Shown: positions 43,375-51,240, counted from the first letter of the stretch. The stretch: 64,000 bases of DNA from Hydrogenimonas sp. (GCA_003945285.1 AP019005.1:434001-498000), one strand, 5' to 3'. The notes: generated by a model not told the origin, from the letters alone. A program made the numbers and translations.

Positions 43375-44277
43375 TTAGTGGAGAAAGGGCCACAGAAGTG
43401 CGAAGTAGAGGAGAAAGAAGAGTGAACTGGCGAATACCAGTGCGGCTGTATCTTTCGGCAGGCAGTTGAATAGTGCGGCGAAGTTGACATTGGCTACTGC
43501 AAGAGGAGTTATGAGTTCCATCAGTAGAATTGACAGAACGAAAGGGGTCAGGCCGCTGAATTGCAGAACCAGATATGCCGTGCCCGGCAGTATGAAAAAC
43601 TTGACCGCCCCTACAGCCTTTAGAAGTCTCATATCCAGATGTTCTACACGCACGCCTGCAAGGTAGATTCCGAAAAGAAGCAGCTGGATGACGATAGAGG
43701 CATACGCCCCGAGCTTGAGGTTGGCCTCGACGGCTTCAGGTATTTCGATACCGGCGGCATTTATGCAGAGCGCAGCCAGGGCGCTCCAGAGTATCGGCAT
43801 CTTGAGGACATTGAAAACCGACTCTCTCGGGCTGTAGCTGCCGGAGGAGTAGATATATACGCCTATCGTGTTTACGAAAAGCACGTTTGCCAGATTTATC
43901 ATGGTGGTGTAGGGTACACTCGCCTCCCCGAAGATGGCTATGCCGAGCGGTATGCCCAGGTTGGCTGTGTTTCCGACAAGTGAAGCGACCAGAAAAACGG
44001 CCCGTCTCTTTTTGTCCGGAAAGAGCTTCCCGGAGATGGTGAGCATAACGAGAAAAAGTAGCGACACTATCGCCAGATACCAGGCCGGAGCCTCGAAAAC
44101 ATCCGGGTTCAACGGCTCCGCCGTAAGGCCCCAGAATGTCAGGAAAGGTTGCAGTATGTAGACAGAAACAAGTATGAGCGACCGCTCATGCAGTTCATCT
44201 TTGAACCGCCACTTGGCAAAAGCCCCGAGCGCTACGAAAAAGTATATTCCGAGAATGGAGACAAGCAGCTCGATCAT
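43375..44277 (-). CDS. AEC-family permease (auxin efflux carrier type)
   Basis: 300 residues with about ten membrane helices in two halves. Family blocks: ALGAFAKWRFKDE near the N-terminus, a central GNTANLGIPLGIAIFG with the conserved N and P residues, and VLSILLMELITPLAVANVNFAAL near the end. AEC carriers move organic acids such as malate or malonate, or other small anions. Substrate cannot be read from sequence. Confidence 0.9.
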   Translation of the reverse strand: MIELLVSILGIYFFVALGAFAKWRFKDELHERSLILVSVYILQPFLTFWGLTAEPLNPDVFEAPAWYLAIVSLLFLVMLTISGKLFPDKKRRAVFLVASLVGNTANLGIPLGIAIFGEASVPYTTMINLANVLFVNTIGVYIYSSGSYSPRESVFNVLKMPILWSALAALCINAAGIEIPEAVEANLKLGAYASIVIQLLLFGIYLAGVRVEHLDMRLLKAVGAVKFFILPGTAYLVLQFSGLTPFVLSILLMELITPLAVANVNFAALFNCLPKDTAALVFASSLFFLLYFALLWPFLH

Positions 44278-44339
44278 GACCGAAAGTATAGTATAATCAG
44301 GTTTAAAAACGAATCCCGAATCTTGAAATAGAATAGTTT

Positions 44340-44575
44340 GAAATCGTTGCGATGCTTGTGGTCAGGCGGTTTCGGGAAAATTTGAGGCACACCCGTCAGG
44401 TGCGTCGACGGTTTTCGCCAAAGTGCATGGCTGCAACGGTCGTGACGAGTTCTTCTATCTCTATTTCGGGATTTGGGGAATGTTGCACAGAAAGTGTAAC
44501 ATCGTCTTGAAATCTGCTATTTCGAAGCTTTTGGGGGTACGGGAGAGGGGCACTCTCCGCCAAAACCGAAAGCTG
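44340..44575. repeat. Decayed type-1 repeat in the gap before a two-gene operon
   Basis: The 316 bases from 44,278 to 44,593 have no convincing gene. GTGTAACATCGTCTTGAAATC (first 20 at 44,494-44,513), TTCGAAGCTTTTGGGGG and CTCTCCGCCAAAACC follow the order of a type-1 element in reverse sense, with substitutions. The left part (GGTCAGGCGGTTTCGGG) is less clear. Confidence 0.4.
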
Positions 44576-44593
44576 ATTTTAAAAGGGGTTGAT

Positions 44594-44830
44594 ATGACAA
44601 AAGATGAGATAATGAGAGAGCTTCGCGCATACGAAGACCGCAGAGACGAGTTCTACAGGTTCCTGGATGAACATATTCCGCATGACGCCTCAACGGGACT
44701 TTATGATTTCAGAAACAAGGTGATGCTCGATGCGGAGAAGGTGTACGAACTTTTCCACAAACTCGATTATCAGGCGAGAAAGATCCGCGGTATCGTAGTG
44801 AACGAGATAATCGAAAAGGGAGAGGGTTGA
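44594..44830 (+). CDS. Small helical protein of unknown function
   Basis: 78 residues from ATG at 44,594, with AAGGGG upstream; the frame is open further upstream but that part is repeat DNA. It is charged and helical (DEIMRELRAYEDRRDEFYRF, ending VNEIIEKGEG). Its stop overlaps the start of the following membrane-protein gene by 4 bases (TTGA), so both are made together. No family recognised. Confidence 0.7.
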   Translation: MTKDEIMRELRAYEDRRDEFYRFLDEHIPHDASTGLYDFRNKVMLDAEKVYELFHKLDYQARKIRGIVVNEIIEKGEG

Positions 44831-45195
44831 CACTCCTTTTCCTTCTCATAGCGGCTGCCGCCGGTGTCGTGGTGCTGATATACGAGATAAAGCTGCGTGA
44901 AGAGAATCTGCGGAAGCTAAAAAACTATCTTGCGGGTTTGGTGCACGACGGAACTCTTACGGATCGGGAGAAGCTGCGCCGGGTTATCGAACTTTTCAGT
45001 GAAAACGGTTATGCAATAGATGATATGAAAAGCGGCTTTATGGTCGTCAGCAGGAGGGAGTTCAGCGTAGGCGCGGCACTATTGTGGTTTGCCGTAGGGG
45101 GAGTGGGCCTTTTGATCTACCTGATCTACTACTTTCTGAAAAAGCCCAGACGGCTGAATGTGGATCTCAACAGCGGTGAGATAGGCTATCTCTGA
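44827..45195 (+). CDS. Small membrane protein with two helices
   Basis: 122 residues from TTG. Hydrophobic helices at about 3-18 and 80-102 frame a soluble segment with KLKNYLAGLVHDGTLTDREK and RRVIELFSENGYAI. The tail KPRRLNVDLNSGEIGYL is polar. It is coupled to the preceding 78-residue gene. I cannot assign a family; a short membrane complex of the two proteins is a guess. Confidence 0.65.
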   Translation: MTLLFLLIAAAAGVVVLIYEIKLREENLRKLKNYLAGLVHDGTLTDREKLRRVIELFSENGYAIDDMKSGFMVVSRREFSVGAALLWFAVGGVGLLIYLIYYFLKKPRRLNVDLNSGEIGYL

Positions 45196-45310
45196 GTACC
45201 CACGCGGCAGAGGGTATGGATAGTGAAAGCACCTATAAAACCCCCTAGGCCGAAGCGATGATGCGTTCACGTTTCACCGCCTGCGCTGTGAATACCGGGA
45301 TATATCCTCT

Positions 45311-45793
45311 CTAAACTTTGGCAAGGTCTTCGAAAGCGCGTGCGTTTACCGGGCGGTTTACAAGCAGTTTCGAATATTCGTCCAGAAATCTGAAGTAGGA
45401 CTCCACTATTTCCGGCTCAACGTCCGATGCCTCCTCCTGAAGCACTTCGCGCCATGTTCCTAGCCATTCGGTACGGTGCTTTTCGTTTATGCTGAACGGT
45501 TTGTGCATCTTTATCTGGTCTACGTGGCCCATCTCTTCGCTGTATCGCTTCGGGCCGCCGGCTATCTCTGCGAAATATTTTCCGTTGTGCTCTTTGATTC
45601 TCTCGATCTCCTCCTCTTCCTGCGGGAAGAAGAAGGCGATATCGCTCTCTACTATTTTGTCGTAGAAGAGCCCTATCAGTCTCCTGAAGCCCTCATCGCC
45701 TCCGACGGCTCCGTAAAAGCGCGGATCGGGCAGCGGGATATCTGCCTCTTCGGGTAGATTTTCGGGATCGTAGGGTGTTATTGCCAGATTCAT
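45311..45793 (-). CDS. Truncated haemoglobin, group II-like
   Basis: 160 residues. The globin pattern is visible: FYGAVGGDEGFRRLIGLFYDKI (helix B region), AEIAGGPKRYSEEMGHV, then the proximal His in MHKPFSI followed by RTEWLGTWREVL with the Trp usual in group II. An N-terminal extension of about 25 residues (PYDPENLPEEADIPLPDP) precedes the globin. It binds haem and may handle O2 or NO. It stands alone, convergent with the genes to its left. Confidence 0.85.
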   Translation of the reverse strand: MNLAITPYDPENLPEEADIPLPDPRFYGAVGGDEGFRRLIGLFYDKIVESDIAFFFPQEEEEIERIKEHNGKYFAEIAGGPKRYSEEMGHVDQIKMHKPFSINEKHRTEWLGTWREVLQEEASDVEPEIVESYFRFLDEYSKLLVNRPVNARAFEDLAKV

Positions 45794-45909
45794 CCGCTCT
45801 CTCCTTTTTTGTAGTGTACTTTACCATAGTGAAAAGATTTTTACGATAAGTTACCGTAAAAACAGTCTAAAAAACCGAACAGTGTATCAATCGGTGAAAG
45901 AAGAGAGCG

Positions 45910-46815
45910 ATGAAATTTGTAATACTGGATACTGAAACGACCGGTACCGAGGAGAACGACAGGATATGCCAGCTCGCCTTTATCGTCGCTAACCGGCAGC
46001 TTGTAGGAACCGCCATAGAGGAGGTGCATGAAGATCTCTGCAAACCGCCGCTGCCTATCTCCTACGGCGCGATGGCGGTTCACCACATAACAAACGAGAT
46101 GGTCCAAAAGAGGCCTCCGTGTATAGAGACTGATAGTTACAGGCGTCTTTTGGAGCTCAACGTTCCCGGGAATATTCTCGTTATACAGAATGCGCCGTTC
46201 GATCTTGCGATGCTTGAGAAAGAGGGATTCGAATTGAAGATGCGGCTCATTGACACGCTTCGGTGCCTCAAACATCTCTACCCCGACCTTGAATCGCACG
46301 GCCTGCAGTATGCCAGATATATGTTCGGGCTCTACAGGAGCGAGCAGAAAGAGGCGAAGTCGATAGGGCTTAAGATTCAGGCCCACGATGCGCTTGGCGA
46401 TGTTCTGGTGCTGAAGCTTCTACTGGATATGCTGCTCTCCGAATACTCTCCGGAAGAGCTAATAGAACTTACGAAGAAACCGATAACGTATAAAACGTTC
46501 AGATTCGGCAAATACAGGGGTGAAGAGATTTTGGAGGTGGCTAAAAAAGATCCCGGTTACCTTGAGTGGATGCTTATGGAGAAAGAGGGCGAAGAGGGGC
46601 TGGATGAAGATTGGCGCCAGACTCTGCAAAAGGCTCTGGAAATCGCCGAAGATGAAGCTGTATGGCTCTTTCCTTTCGGAAAGTACAAAGGGCAGAGCAT
46701 AGAGGAGATAGCGGCTCACGATGTCGGCTACCTGAAATGGAGCCTTGAAAATATGGATAAGCTTTCAGATGGAATGAAAAGGGCTATAGAGAAGATAGTT
46801 GCCGGTAGAGTGTAG
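45910..46815 (+). CDS. DnaQ-like 3'-5' exonuclease with two ExoX-type C-terminal modules
   Basis: 301 residues. The DEDDh exonuclease domain (about 1-180) has LDTETTG (D7, E9), NAPFDLAML and HDALGDVLVL. Two similar modules follow: FRFGKYRGEEILEVAKKDPG..YLEWML (about 198-222) and FPFGKYKGQSIEEIAAHDVG..YLKWSL (about 256-280), the short domain found once at the end of exodeoxyribonuclease X-like proteins. A repair or proofreading nuclease is likely. The doubled module is less usual. Confidence 0.88.
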   Translation: MKFVILDTETTGTEENDRICQLAFIVANRQLVGTAIEEVHEDLCKPPLPISYGAMAVHHITNEMVQKRPPCIETDSYRRLLELNVPGNILVIQNAPFDLAMLEKEGFELKMRLIDTLRCLKHLYPDLESHGLQYARYMFGLYRSEQKEAKSIGLKIQAHDALGDVLVLKLLLDMLLSEYSPEELIELTKKPITYKTFRFGKYRGEEILEVAKKDPGYLEWMLMEKEGEEGLDEDWRQTLQKALEIAEDEAVWLFPFGKYKGQSIEEIAAHDVGYLKWSLENMDKLSDGMKRAIEKIVAGRV

Positions 46816-46849
46816 ATTTCAAAGAGTCCGGTTTGAAGAGATAAAAATA

Positions 46850-46869
46850 GCCGGACCGAAAGGCCCGGC
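46850..46869 (-). terminator. Intrinsic terminator of the cytochrome c pair
   Basis: On the minus strand GCCGGGCC-TTTC-GGTCCGGC forms an 8-bp stem with one mismatch, followed by TATTTTTATC. It lies about 25 bases after the stop of the left cytochrome gene and faces the convergent exonuclease gene. Confidence 0.8.
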
Positions 46870-46894
46870 CCGGAAAAGAAATCGGAAGTAATGC

Positions 46895-47194
46895 TTACTT
46901 CAGACCGTGGATATACTCTGCGAGAGCCTGGATATCGGCATCGCTGAGAGATTTGACCTGAGTTTTCATCATCATACCCATACCGTGGACGTTTCTTTTA
47001 CCCTCTTTGTAGGCTTTGAGGTCCTCTACGAGAGTAGCTACATCCATACCGCCGATAACTGCAGATTTGCCGAGAGCTTTTTTCTCACCTTTTGCGCCGT
47101 GGCATCCTGCACACTTCTTGTAGAGTGCGGCTCCGTCAGCCATTACGAGTGAAGCCGCGCCTGCGAGCATCAGTGCGAGTGTAACTTTTTTCAT
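46895..47194 (-). CDS. Small class I cytochrome c, copy 1
   Basis: 99 residues: signal peptide (KKVTLALMLAGAASLVMA), a single haem site CAGCH in LYKKCAGCHGAKGEKK, and a later Met cluster (MGMMMK) for the sixth ligand. Small periplasmic monohaem cytochromes like this (c553 type) carry electrons between membrane complexes such as bc1 and terminal reductases or oxidases. The coding sequence is identical to the next copy, including the region before the start. Confidence 0.93.
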   Translation of the reverse strand: MKKVTLALMLAGAASLVMADGAALYKKCAGCHGAKGEKKALGKSAVIGGMDVATLVEDLKAYKEGKRNVHGMGMMMKTQVKSLSDADIQALAEYIHGLK

Positions 47195-47240
47195 TTTGTT
47201 CTCCTTCTTGATTTTAGATTGCTTTATACTTGAGGCTGAA

Positions 47241-47540
47241 TTACTTCAGACCGTGGATATACTCTGCGAGAGCCTGGATATCGGCATCGCTGAGAGATTT
47301 GACCTGAGTTTTCATCATCATACCCATACCGTGGACGTTTCTTTTACCCTCTTTGTAGGCTTTGAGGTCCTCTACGAGAGTAGCTACATCCATACCGCCG
47401 ATAACTGCAGATTTGCCGAGAGCTTTTTTCTCACCTTTTGCGCCGTGGCATCCTGCACACTTCTTGTAGAGTGCGGCTCCGTCAGCCATTACGAGTGAAG
47501 CCGCGCCTGCGAGCATCAGTGCGAGTGTAACTTTTTTCAT
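47241..47540 (-). CDS. Small class I cytochrome c, copy 2
   Basis: 99 residues, identical to copy 1 in protein and DNA. It is the upstream copy in the transcript and keeps its own ribosome site. No sequence divergence means either a very recent duplication or continuing gene conversion. Doubling the dose of the electron carrier is the simplest effect. Confidence 0.93.
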   Translation of the reverse strand: MKKVTLALMLAGAASLVMADGAALYKKCAGCHGAKGEKKALGKSAVIGGMDVATLVEDLKAYKEGKRNVHGMGMMMKTQVKSLSDADIQALAEYIHGLK

Positions 47541-47595
47541 TTTGTTCTCCTTTATAAAAAATTATAATTAGAAATTGTACCAGAGTGTCGCTGAA

Positions 47596-47928
47596 TTAGC
47601 AAGAAGGTACATTTCCGCTGTCGTTTGCATACTCGTATGCAAAGTCGTAAAGATCGTCTATATACTTCTTGAACTTGTCGCTGTGGAAGTATTTGTCACC
47701 TTTGGGGCAGAGTTTCCCCATCTCGTCGGCGAACTTGCCGCTCTCTTTTATCTCTTCCCACTCATCCTGGGAATGTTTTGCCGCAAATTTGGCTCCGTTG
47801 AAGCCGCAGAGCTTTTTGACTTTCTTTTGATAGATCTTCTGGCCTCTCTCGACATCGGCAGATGCCGTCGTGGCCGTCAGGCTCATCAAAAAAAAGCCGG
47901 CCGCAAGCAGCGAAAGTAGCTTTCTCAT
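47596..47928 (-). CDS. Periplasmic cytochrome c-like protein lacking a haem motif
   Basis: 110 residues with a signal peptide (KLLSLLAAGFFLMSLTATTASA). The mature part (VERGQKIYQKKVKKLCGFNG, then FAAKHSQDEWEEIKESGKFA and LCPKG) resembles the small cytochrome c fold, and GQKIYQKKVKKLC sits where a CxxCH is expected, but only one Cys and no CH follow. Three Cys in all (two mid, one at the C-terminus, NVPSC) could form a disulfide. A small SD (AGGAGG) precedes the start. The role is unknown. Confidence 0.8.
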   Translation of the reverse strand: MRKLLSLLAAGFFLMSLTATTASADVERGQKIYQKKVKKLCGFNGAKFAAKHSQDEWEEIKESGKFADEMGKLCPKGDKYFHSDKFKKYIDDLYDFAYEYANDSGNVPSC

Positions 47929-48004
47929 CTAAACCTCCTAGTTTTTGATATCCACATTGTAAAAGAGAATCGTGGAGTTATCGTGAAAAGGATTCTATCA
48001 CAAA

Positions 48005-48343
48005 CTATTCGATCTTGCCAAATACCTTATATTTCTCCCAATAGATGTCTATGGCTCTTCTAAGCTCCTCGTCCGAGAGTTTCGTCTTCGGCATAAGCCC
48101 GTATCTGGATACGAGTTCATCCGTGGCGAGTGAAGCCTTTTTTCTAGGGTGTTTGAGATAGTTTCTAAGAGCCTTTTTCACCCTGCGTTCACTGCTGTAT
48201 TTGAGCAGGTAGTTGAAGAAGAATTTATCGAGAGAGACCGGTAGTTTCCGATGACATTCGACGCAGTTTCGTTCATAGACATTTATATCCGATGCCGCAG
48301 CGACGGCGGTTATGAGTAGAATTGTAACAGTCAGACGTCCCAT
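48005..48343 (-). CDS. Monohaem c-type cytochrome-like protein
   Basis: 112 residues with a signal peptide (about 1-18) and one haem site CVECH (ERNCVECHRKLP). The middle is very basic (YSSERRVKKALRNYLKHPRKK), and GLMPKTKLSDEELRRAIDIYWEKY gives the usual C-terminal helix with a possible Met ligand. It is the last gene in the trxC operon, overlapping the sensor kinase by 13 bases. It may deliver electrons or sense redox together with the kinase. Confidence 0.85.
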   Translation of the reverse strand: MGRLTVTILLITAVAAASDINVYERNCVECHRKLPVSLDKFFFNYLLKYSSERRVKKALRNYLKHPRKKASLATDELVSRYGLMPKTKLSDEELRRAIDIYWEKYKVFGKIE

Positions 48344-49527
48344 CGTACCGCAACCTCCGATCCCTCGCCCTTTTTGGAGTGGATATCTATTTTCAGGCCA
48401 TATTCGGCGGCGATCATCGCCACGATATTGAGCCCTATCCCGAAACCGCCGACGCCGCTGTCGAAGCGTTTGTAGCGTTTGAAAACCTCTTTGATCTGCT
48501 CCTCCTCCATGCCTATGCCGCTATCTTTGACGAGAAGCTCCCCGGGGCGCAGCCGTACGAATATCTCACCTCCTCTTCGGTTGTATTTTACGGCGTTGGA
48601 GAGTAGATTGTCAATTAGGCGTGCCATTTTGTTCTCATCTATATATAGTGTTACACCGGGCTGTATGTCGGTTTCGAAGCAGATCTTTTTGGACTCTCCG
48701 AGAATTCTGAAGTAGTCTATTCTCTCTTGTACGAGCCTGCTTATATCTACAACGCTGTCCTGGGATACGATCTTGTGACCGAGAGTTATGTAGGTCAGGT
48801 CCTGATATATGGTGCTTACGGTTCTGGCACCGATCTCTATGCGCCTGATCTTCCTGGCCGTTTTTGGGTCCAGATTCTCTTTCTCTATCATCTCAATATT
48901 GCTGAGAATAGCGCTGACCGGGGTGTTCAGCTCATGGGTCGTATCTTTTATGAAGCGGTCAAGAAGGTGGATGGCGTCTCTCATGGGTGCGAGAAAGAGA
49001 CGCATCAGCACCACTCCTGCTACTAGAAAAATGACTAACGATAGCCCGCCGTAGACAAGTATGTTCCTCCATGCCTGGACGAACCACTCTCTGTCGTCAT
49101 CTATCTCTACAACCGTATATTTGGTTCCCAGGTAGTAGGAGTCGAGAACGTGAATATACTGTATCACTCCGTCAGCGGTGTATATCACCTTCTCCAGCTG
49201 CACCCCTTCCGGATATTTGAGCGTGGAGAATATCTGTACATGGTCGGCGTCGTATATGGCGGAGCGGTAGAGAGGGTTTCTTGGGTAGGTTCTGTAGCGG
49301 TCGAAATAGATATGAAGCAGTTTCAGTCCGTCTATGAGCTCCTTCGAGTACTCTTCGAGCTCCAGCCTTTTTGTCTGCAGCATAAGATCTTTTTGAAGTT
49401 TGAAATATATAGTAGATCCGAGTATCAGTATCATGAATACCAGGAAGGAGTACAGCCCGATGAAGCGAACGAGTGTGATTCGTTCGCTACGGTTGATACC
49501 TGTAGCCGTAGCGTTTGATGCTGACAA
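48331..49527 (-). CDS. Membrane sensor histidine kinase
   Basis: 398 residues: membrane helix about 22-44, periplasmic sensor of about 110 residues, helix about 155-178, then HisKA with the His in DTTHELNTPVSAILSN and an HATPase domain (NLLSNAVKYN, DSGIGM, GFGIGLNIV). No clear HAMP domain. It pairs with the OmpR-type regulator just upstream (41-base overlap). Operon partners suggest a thiol or redox signal in the periplasm, but this is inference. Confidence 0.92.
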   Translation of the reverse strand: MSASNATATGINRSERITLVRFIGLYSFLVFMILILGSTIYFKLQKDLMLQTKRLELEEYSKELIDGLKLLHIYFDRYRTYPRNPLYRSAIYDADHVQIFSTLKYPEGVQLEKVIYTADGVIQYIHVLDSYYLGTKYTVVEIDDDREWFVQAWRNILVYGGLSLVIFLVAGVVLMRLFLAPMRDAIHLLDRFIKDTTHELNTPVSAILSNIEMIEKENLDPKTARKIRRIEIGARTVSTIYQDLTYITLGHKIVSQDSVVDISRLVQERIDYFRILGESKKICFETDIQPGVTLYIDENKMARLIDNLLSNAVKYNRRGGEIFVRLRPGELLVKDSGIGMEEEQIKEVFKRYKRFDSGVGGFGIGLNIVAMIAAEYGLKIDIHSKKGEGSEVAVRWDV

Positions 49528-50161
49528 TTTTATCTTTCCCGATTATTTTTCTTAGATTCTTTATATAGGTACGAAGAGAGGATTCGCTCGGTGTCTCGTT
49601 GTAACTCCAGAGGTGTTCATATATGGTTTCGTGCCCTATCACCTCTGCCGGCCGGCTCAAGAAGAGTTTCAGAAGGGCTAGCTCCTTCGGCTGCAAAGAG
49701 GCCGGCTCGTCCCCTACGTAAAGGGTGCTTCCGACACTGTCGAAAGTTATTCCCGGAGCTATCTCCACCCGTGGACTATCTTTATGGGAAAAGTTCCTTT
49801 TGAGCAGCGACTCCATCCGAAGAAGCAGCTCTTTGAGTGCGAAGGGCTTTCTTATGTAGTCGTCGGCCCCGCTTTCGTAACCCTCTTCGAGATCTTCGAG
49901 CGAATCGAGAGATGTTATGAATATGGCCGGGGTCTCTACCCCGTCCGAGCGGGCCGCCTTCAACAGGTTAAAACCGTTGGTTCCGGGAACGTTCACATCG
50001 AGCAGGAGCAGGTCGTAGCGCTTTTCATAAAGCTTCTCCTCCGCTTCGTCACCGCTGTATGCGCTCTCTACCTCGAACCCCTCATCCTCTAAAAACTCGG
50101 TAATGGTGTCGCTGAGGTTGGTATCGTCTTCTAGCAGGAAAACTCTATTTTTTTTCGACAT
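49487..50161 (-). CDS. OmpR-family response regulator
   Basis: 224 residues: receiver domain (about 5-118; phospho-Asp in LLLLDVNVPGTNGF, Lys in DDYIRKPFA) and winged-helix DNA-binding domain (about 130-222; SLQPKELALLKLFLSR, ending SIKRYGYRYQP). It acts with the kinase encoded next. Targets are unknown; its own operon is a candidate. It overlaps the DUF1104 gene by 17 bases. Confidence 0.95.
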   Translation of the reverse strand: MSKKNRVFLLEDDTNLSDTITEFLEDEGFEVESAYSGDEAEEKLYEKRYDLLLLDVNVPGTNGFNLLKAARSDGVETPAIFITSLDSLEDLEEGYESGADDYIRKPFALKELLLRMESLLKRNFSHKDSPRVEIAPGITFDSVGSTLYVGDEPASLQPKELALLKLFLSRPAEVIGHETIYEHLWSYNETPSESSLRTYIKNLRKIIGKDKIVSIKRYGYRYQP

Positions 50162-50378
50162 TCGTAATCTCTTCCCTCTTTTTTCTGTAGAGCCTCTTCT
50201 CCTCCGGGGTCATCGTCGCCTCTCTCTTTTTAAGTTCATGCAGGATGATAGAAACGTTTTTGCCGCCCGGATGGAGAGAGGCTATAAGCTCCTGGGTACT
50301 CCTCTCCGCATAATCTATGGCCCATGCAAAGGTGATGGATGTGAGTGTCGCAAGCAGCAGGCGCAGCATGAGCCTCAA
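50145..50378 (-). CDS. DUF1104 periplasmic protein
   Basis: 77 residues: signal peptide (LRLLLATLTSITFAWA) then a short helical domain with STQELIASL, HELKKREATMTPEEKRLYRKK, the DUF1104 pattern known mainly from Campylobacterota. The function is unknown; its helical charged form resembles periplasmic regulators such as CpxP. Position between trxC and a two-component system suggests a sensor partner. Overlaps both neighbours. Confidence 0.8.
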   Translation of the reverse strand: MRLMLRLLLATLTSITFAWAIDYAERSTQELIASLHPGGKNVSIILHELKKREATMTPEEKRLYRKKREEITNVEKK

Positions 50379-50809
50379 CCTGTATGTCTGGCTACGAGCT
50401 CCGCTATCTGCTGAGCCGGCAGCGCTCCGCTTACACGGTCGACCTCGCGACCCCCTTTGAAAACGATGATTGTGGGAATCCCGCGTATACCGAACGGTGC
50501 GGCCAACTGCTGGTACTGCTCCGTATTAACCTTCGCGAATTGCGCCTTGAGGGGAAAACGTTCCGCAGCCTCCGCGTACGCCGGGGCCATCATACGGCAG
50601 GGACCGCACCAGGGCGCCCAGAAATCGACTACGACCGGAATATCGCTTTTTTGTATGTGTATCTGGAAGGTTTCTGGTGTGAGCTCCACCGGATGGGTGT
50701 CGAGCAGTGAGTTATGGCAGTAGCCGCAGTTCGCTTTGTTGTAGTGCTCTTTGAGCGGAATTCTGTTAACTTTGTGGCAGTGTGGACATACTACATGAAT
50801 ATTGCTCAT
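50375..50809 (-). CDS. trxC: Thioredoxin 2 with N-terminal zinc ribbon
   Basis: 144 residues. Two CxxC pairs near the N-terminus (CPHCHK at 9 and CGYCHN at 28) form the zinc site of TrxC. The thioredoxin active site is DFWAPWCGPCRMM, with cis-Pro in IRGIPTIIVFKGG. TrxC reduces disulfides and responds to oxidative stress in E. coli. It starts the operon trxC-DUF1104-regulator-kinase-cytochrome. A type-2 repeat begins 23 bases upstream of its start. Confidence 0.95.
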   Translation of the reverse strand: MSNIHVVCPHCHKVNRIPLKEHYNKANCGYCHNSLLDTHPVELTPETFQIHIQKSDIPVVVDFWAPWCGPCRMMAPAYAEAAERFPLKAQFAKVNTEQYQQLAAPFGIRGIPTIIVFKGGREVDRVSGALPAQQIAELVARHTG

Positions 50810-50831
50810 CGTGACTCCTTTTTACTTATTA

Positions 50832-50996
50832 CTGACCTTACGCAAAATCTGTCAGCCCCGGGATTTGAGCGGAAAAATATCGTTTAAAAAACCGCGCTTG
50901 CCCGTCAGGGCGCCGGAGGCGTCAGCGGTTTTTAGATATTTTGCAGCGTCCCGCAGGGCAAATCCCGCTCGGCGTGCGGATTTTGCGTAAGGTCAG
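50832..50996. repeat. Type-2 palindromic element with perfect 18-bp terminal inverted repeats
   Basis: CTGACCTTACGCAAAATC at the left is exactly matched by GATTTTGCGTAAGGTCAG at the right. The 165-base interior holds further inverted segments (GGGATTTGAGCGG against CCGCTC..., AACCGC...GCGGTT). No coding frame of note. Its two halves recur as fragments at 25.1 and 40.7 kb. Confidence 0.85.
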
Positions 50997-51003
50997 TTGT
51001 TTA

Positions 51004-51119
51004 TTACGCAAAGCTTGAGCAGAGCCCAAGCTTTGGCGGGGACTGACCGTCCCCTGCACCCCCTAAAGCTACGAAATCGCAGATTTCGAGATGATGTTAC
51101 GCCGTTTGCGTAACATCAG
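51004..51119. repeat. Type-1 palindromic element
   Basis: It begins TTACGCAAAGCTTGAGC directly after the type-2 element, runs through GGCGGGGA, GTCCCC, CTAAAGCTACGAAATC and GATTTCGAGATGATGTTACG, and ends GCGTAACATCAG. The left end lacks the outer CTGATG, so this copy is slightly truncated. Interior identity to the copies at 40.6 and 57.1 kb is high. Confidence 0.85.
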
Positions 51120-51240
51120 TAGTTATCATTTTATGCAAAAATGGTCCGAAGTCTTTGTTCGGCAGGGGGTGACCCGCTAATAAATCTTTAAAGCTGCAAA
51201 ACGAAGATCCCGGGATGATGTTACACGATTTTCGCGTACG
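51120..51240. repeat. Decayed type-1-like repeat
   Basis: TTATGCAAAAATGG, GGCAGGGGGTGACCC, TAAAGCTGCAAAACG and GATGATGTTACACGATTTTCG keep the order of type-1 blocks with many changes. It extends the repeat cluster (50,832-51,576) that fills the 815 bases between trxC and the aminotransferase. Confidence 0.35.

Larger units (their letters stand above)
46895..47552. repeat. Exact 312-bp tandem duplication holding the two cytochrome genes
   Basis: 46,895-47,206 and 47,241-47,552 are identical base for base by eye, from the stop codon through the ribosome site (AAGGAGAAC on the minus strand). A unique 34-base spacer separates them. Sequence to either side differs at once, so the copy borders are sharp. 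Confidence 0.95.

Noticed and set aside
46895-47552. Assembly artefact behind the cytochrome pair
   Set aside because: The copies are separated by unique DNA and have different outer borders, so a simple overlap error is unlikely; read depth would settle it.
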